Assembly (NCBI GenBank): GCA_003140175.1
Contig: PLJD01000012.1
Coordinates: 1-41,362, forward strand
Direction: 5' to 3'
From: Actinomycetota bacterium
GTDB lineage: Bacteria > Actinomycetota > Acidimicrobiia > IMCC26256 > PALSA-555
Length of the DNA stretch: 41,362 bases
Of the stretch, positions 39,008-41,362 are shown one piece after another (positions within the stretch are counted from its first letter, which is position 1; each line of letters starts with the position of its first letter). Made by a program: the position numbers and the translations under genes. The notes beneath the pieces are model-generated. The model made no database searches, was not told the DNA's origin, and saw nothing but the letters and a program-made list of their open reading frames with translations.

Positions 39008-39450
39008 CAGCGGGGGCGATCCGCGACGCGGTACACGAAGCGCAACCCCGACCATGTGTCATCGAGCGCCGCGACCTTGTTGTCGACGAGACCGTGATGA
39101 AGCCCGACCTCGCGCACCGAGCGGTCACCGAGGTCGGTCGCGACCCCCGACGTCTGCTTGGGCCACGCGATCCAGAGACCCCCGTCGGGTTCGAGCGCGC
39201 GTTGGAGCACCGGGAACCGCCGGGTGAGCTCGGCGCGCCGCGTCACGAAGAACACCACGACGTCCAAGCGACCGCGAGCCTGGGTCCGCAGCTGCGCACG
39301 CGGGGGAAGCGCGAAGGTGTCGGCGAAGCCGTCGGGCGCCGCGACCATCGCGACGCGCGATCCCGCACGGATCCCCAGCTTCTTGGCCAACGGCGTCCCC
39401 GAGTACCCGGCCACGGCGCCACGCTGACCGCCCGCCGACCCTGCCGTCAA
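39007..39450 (-). CDS. DUF3052 family protein
   Basis: 147 residues. DUF3052 motifs: YSGTPLAKKLGIRAGSRVAMVAAPDGF, a middle segment (LDVVVFFVTRRAELTRRFPVL), LEPDGGLWIAWPKQTSGVATDLGDRSVREVGLHHGLVDNKVAALDDTWSGLRFVYR. Soluble and small; the family is common in actinobacteria and its function is unknown. It overlaps the MFS gene by 4 bases and the SRAP gene by one base, so all three are likely on one message. Confidence 0.92.
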   Translation of the reverse strand: MTAGSAGGQRGAVAGYSGTPLAKKLGIRAGSRVAMVAAPDGFADTFALPPRAQLRTQARGRLDVVVFFVTRRAELTRRFPVLQRALEPDGGLWIAWPKQTSGVATDLGDRSVREVGLHHGLVDNKVAALDDTWSGLRFVYRVADRPR

Positions 39451-40745
39451 CCGCTGGGATCCGCCGTCGGGTCGGGGTCACGGTACCGGGCGAAGTTCGG
39501 CAGCAGCGCGCCCAGGATCACGACGCCACCGACGCAGATGACGCCGCCCGACACGATCGAGACCGTGGGGGTGAACACCGACGCCACGACCCCCGCCTCG
39601 AAATCTCCGACGCGGGGCCCGCCGGCGACGACGAGGGTGTGAAGGCCCGAGAGGCGTCCTCGCAGCTCGTCGGGCGTGTTTTGCTGCAGGATCGTGCTCC
39701 GCAGGACCGCCGACACCACGTCGGCTCCGCCGGCGACCGCGAGGCATCCCAACGCCAGCCACAGGCGCCCGTCGGACAGGCCGAAGGCGATGATGCCGAG
39801 TCCCCACACGAGGACCGCCCAGAGCACGGCCAAGCCCTGGCGCCGGACGTCGCGCACCCAGCCCGCGGTGACCGCGCCGAGGAGGGCGCCGGCCGCCGCG
39901 GCGGAGAACAGAATTCCCACCGTCTCGGAGCCGCCGCCGAACTGGGTCGCGGCGAGGACGGGGAACAAGGCGCGGGGCATGCCGAAGATCATCGCGACGA
40001 GATCGACGTAGAACGTCGCCTGCAGGACCTGCTTGCCGCGAAGGAACCGGAAGCCGTCCGTCATCTCGCGCCAACCGGTCGCGACCAGCGATCCCTGGCG
40101 GATCCGCACCCGCGCCGGACGTTGCGGAGCCATGAGGATGCAGGCCACGATCGTCGCCGCGAAGGTCGCGACGTCGACCCCGTAGGCCCACGAGAGTCCC
40201 AGCTGGCTGATCAGCACGCCGCCGACTGCCGGTCCCACGATCAGGGAGGTGTTCCACATCGCCTGGTTGAGCGAGACGGCGGAGGCGAGCTGGTCGGGAG
40301 GCACCAGCTTCGGCGTCATGGCAGCCCGGGTCGAGATCGACAGCCCGGCGAAGCCGGCGACGAGGCCGGCCCCGACGTAGACGAGGGCGAGCGGCGGGTG
40401 TCCGCTCAGCGCCCCGAGGAGCAACAGTCCCGAGGCACCCGCCGCGCCGCACTGCACGACGAGGAGCAGACGGCGCCGATCGAGCGTGTCGATGAGGGGC
40501 CCCCCGAGCAGAGCGGCCGCCGCCAGGGGCACCAGCTGGACGATGCCCACCACCCCGACCGCGGCGGAGGACTTCGTCAGCGCGTACACCTGGACGAACA
40601 CGGCGACCAGGGCGACCTGGGAGCCTGCTTCGGAGACGAGCTCGCCGAGCCACAGGAGCCGAAAGTCCCGGGAGCTGCGCAGCGGCGTCAGGTCGACAGC
40701 CAAGCGGCGAAGCCGCCACCGTCCCTGAATTCCTGATCTCTCCAC
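39447..40745 (-). CDS. MFS transporter (EntS/DHA3-like)
   Basis: 432 residues from GTG, about twelve helices. The opening LRSSRDFRLLWLGELVSEAGSQVALVAVFVQVYAL and the loop LIDTLDRRRLLL after TM2 are typical of MFS_3 (EntS-like) efflux carriers. Later: SAVSLNQAMWNTSLIVGPAVGGVLISQLGL, the central loop (GWREMTDGFRFLRGKQVL) and LRSTILQQNTPDELRGRLSGLHTLV. Substrate unknown; relatives export siderophores, macrolides or other drugs. It overlaps DUF3052 by 4 bases and is divergent from the peroxiredoxin gene with a 76-base shared promoter region, which suggests but does not show joint control. Confidence 0.92.
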   Translation of the reverse strand: MERSGIQGRWRLRRLAVDLTPLRSSRDFRLLWLGELVSEAGSQVALVAVFVQVYALTKSSAAVGVVGIVQLVPLAAAALLGGPLIDTLDRRRLLLVVQCGAAGASGLLLLGALSGHPPLALVYVGAGLVAGFAGLSISTRAAMTPKLVPPDQLASAVSLNQAMWNTSLIVGPAVGGVLISQLGLSWAYGVDVATFAATIVACILMAPQRPARVRIRQGSLVATGWREMTDGFRFLRGKQVLQATFYVDLVAMIFGMPRALFPVLAATQFGGGSETVGILFSAAAAGALLGAVTAGWVRDVRRQGLAVLWAVLVWGLGIIAFGLSDGRLWLALGCLAVAGGADVVSAVLRSTILQQNTPDELRGRLSGLHTLVVAGGPRVGDFEAGVVASVFTPTVSIVSGGVICVGGVVILGALLPNFARYRDPDPTADPSG

Positions 40746-40821
40746 TCGACTTTACCGGGCCATGCTGCCTATGCTGCGAGGAACGCAGCGTAGCGACGCA
40801 CCCGCTCTTGGAGGCATCGAA

Positions 40822-41362
40822 ATGACTCTTCGCCTGGGCGACGAAGCCCCGAACTTCACCGCCGAAACCACCGACGGCACCCTCAACCTGTACGACTACC
40901 TCGGCGACAGCTGGGGCGTGTTGTTCTCGCACCCGAAGGACTTCACCCCGGTCTGCACGACCGAGCTGGGGCGCGTCGCCGCGCTCAAGCCCGAGTTCGA
41001 CAAGCGCAACGTCAAGGTGCTCGGCCTCTCGGTGGACCCGCTCGACTCCCACAAGGGTTGGGCCGGCGACATCGAGGAGACCCAGGGTCACGCCCTGAAC
41101 TTCCCGCTGATCGCGGACCCGGACCGCAAGGTCTCCGAGCTCTACGACATGATCCACCCGAACATGGCCGCGAACGTGACCGTGCGCTCGGTCTTCATCA
41201 TCGCGCCCGACAAGACGGTGAAGCTGATCATCACCTACCCCCAGAGCACGGGTCGCAACTTCGACGAGATCCTCCGGGTGATCGACTCGCTCCAGCTCAC
41301 GGCCAAGCACAGCGTGTCGACGCCGGTGGACTGGAAGCAGGGCGAGGACGTGATCATCGCCG
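40822..41362 (+). CDS. 1-Cys peroxiredoxin (Prx6 type), 3' partial
   Basis: First 180 residues, open to the window end. GGAGG precedes the ATG at 40822. Thioredoxin-fold AhpC/TSA opening LRLGDEAPNFTAETTDG, peroxidatic Cys45 in HPKDFTPVCTTELGR, VKVLGLSVDPLDSHKGW, FPLIADPDRKVSELYDMI, RSVFIIAPDKTVKLIITYPQSTGRNFDEILRVID. The wording, with FSHPKDFTPVCTTE and PQSTGRN, is that of the Prx6 subfamily. It reduces hydroperoxides. The C-terminal domain lies outside the window. The reductant is unknown, and no partner is visible. Confidence 0.95.
   Translation, partial: MTLRLGDEAPNFTAETTDGTLNLYDYLGDSWGVLFSHPKDFTPVCTTELGRVAALKPEFDKRNVKVLGLSVDPLDSHKGWAGDIEETQGHALNFPLIADPDRKVSELYDMIHPNMAANVTVRSVFIIAPDKTVKLIITYPQSTGRNFDEILRVIDSLQLTAKHSVSTPVDWKQGEDVIIA

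Noticed and set aside
39478-41310. 610-residue minus frame over the MFS gene and peroxiredoxin
   Set aside because: It is shadow of two well-identified genes and switches composition at their border.
1-41362. CRISPR arrays and rRNA genes
   Set aside because: No regularly spaced direct repeats and no rRNA-like segments were seen on either strand.

Overview
The window is high-GC, densely packed bacterial DNA with strong G/C bias at third codon positions. Several gene families point to an actinobacterium: a mec-cysO-cysM cysteine pathway, a mycothiol-type maleylpyruvate isomerase fold, an F420-type LLM flavoprotein, DUF3052, DUF427, and the order murI / metallo-hydrolase / rph / rdgB known from Mycobacterium tuberculosis (Rv1334-Rv1341). 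Aerobic lipid-type catabolism genes and an orphan CO-dehydrogenase-like large subunit would suit Acidimicrobiia or a relative. That class assignment is inference. No 16S rRNA is present.

Layout. 1-4.1 kb: end of an SDR gene, a DUF5666-like membrane-anchored protein, a 5'-truncated ABC ATPase facing a two-component system (response regulator and histidine kinase), thiolase debris and tRNA-Leu(UAG). 4.1-7.9 kb: a small Cys-rich protein and a diguanylate cyclase with seven PAS-like modules. 7.9-17 kb (minus strand): a housekeeping run read as mec, cysO, cysM, then tsaC/sua5, murI, an Rv1339-like phosphodiesterase, rph, rdgB and a conserved unknown, interrupted by a plus-strand VOC gene broken by a 10-bp tandem duplication. 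A CoxL-type gene and a nitronate monooxygenase lie upstream of mec. 18-20 kb: smpB and tmRNA (ssrA), then a foreign patch with an HNH endonuclease whose frame runs antisense into tmRNA, a long inverted repeat copied around the tmRNA 3' end, and a decayed IS481-type transposase.

20-38 kb: metabolic genes. These are an acyl-CoA dehydrogenase, two cytochromes P450, a DinB-MOSC fusion, a double DUF427 protein, a trio of UbiA-like membrane protein / UbiE-MenG-like methyltransferase / geranylgeranyl-reductase-like flavoprotein, YqgE, an amidohydrolase, a quinone-oxidoreductase-like MDR, a DrrAB-type ABC exporter, an acyl-CoA thioesterase, an LLM oxidoreductase, a fatty-acid desaturase and an MDMPI-fold protein. 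38-41.4 kb: an overlapping MFS / DUF3052 / SRAP operon and, divergently, the start of a 1-Cys peroxiredoxin cut by the window end.

The most unusual points are the tmRNA 3'-end inverted repeat with the HNH gene reading into tmRNA, the exact 10-bp duplication that breaks the VOC gene, the 18-bp duplication that creates a start-stop minigene before the response regulator, the cysteine-pathway/murI synteny block with an inserted tsaC, and the prenyl-modification-like trio. Assignments come from reading translated motifs. No database search was run.
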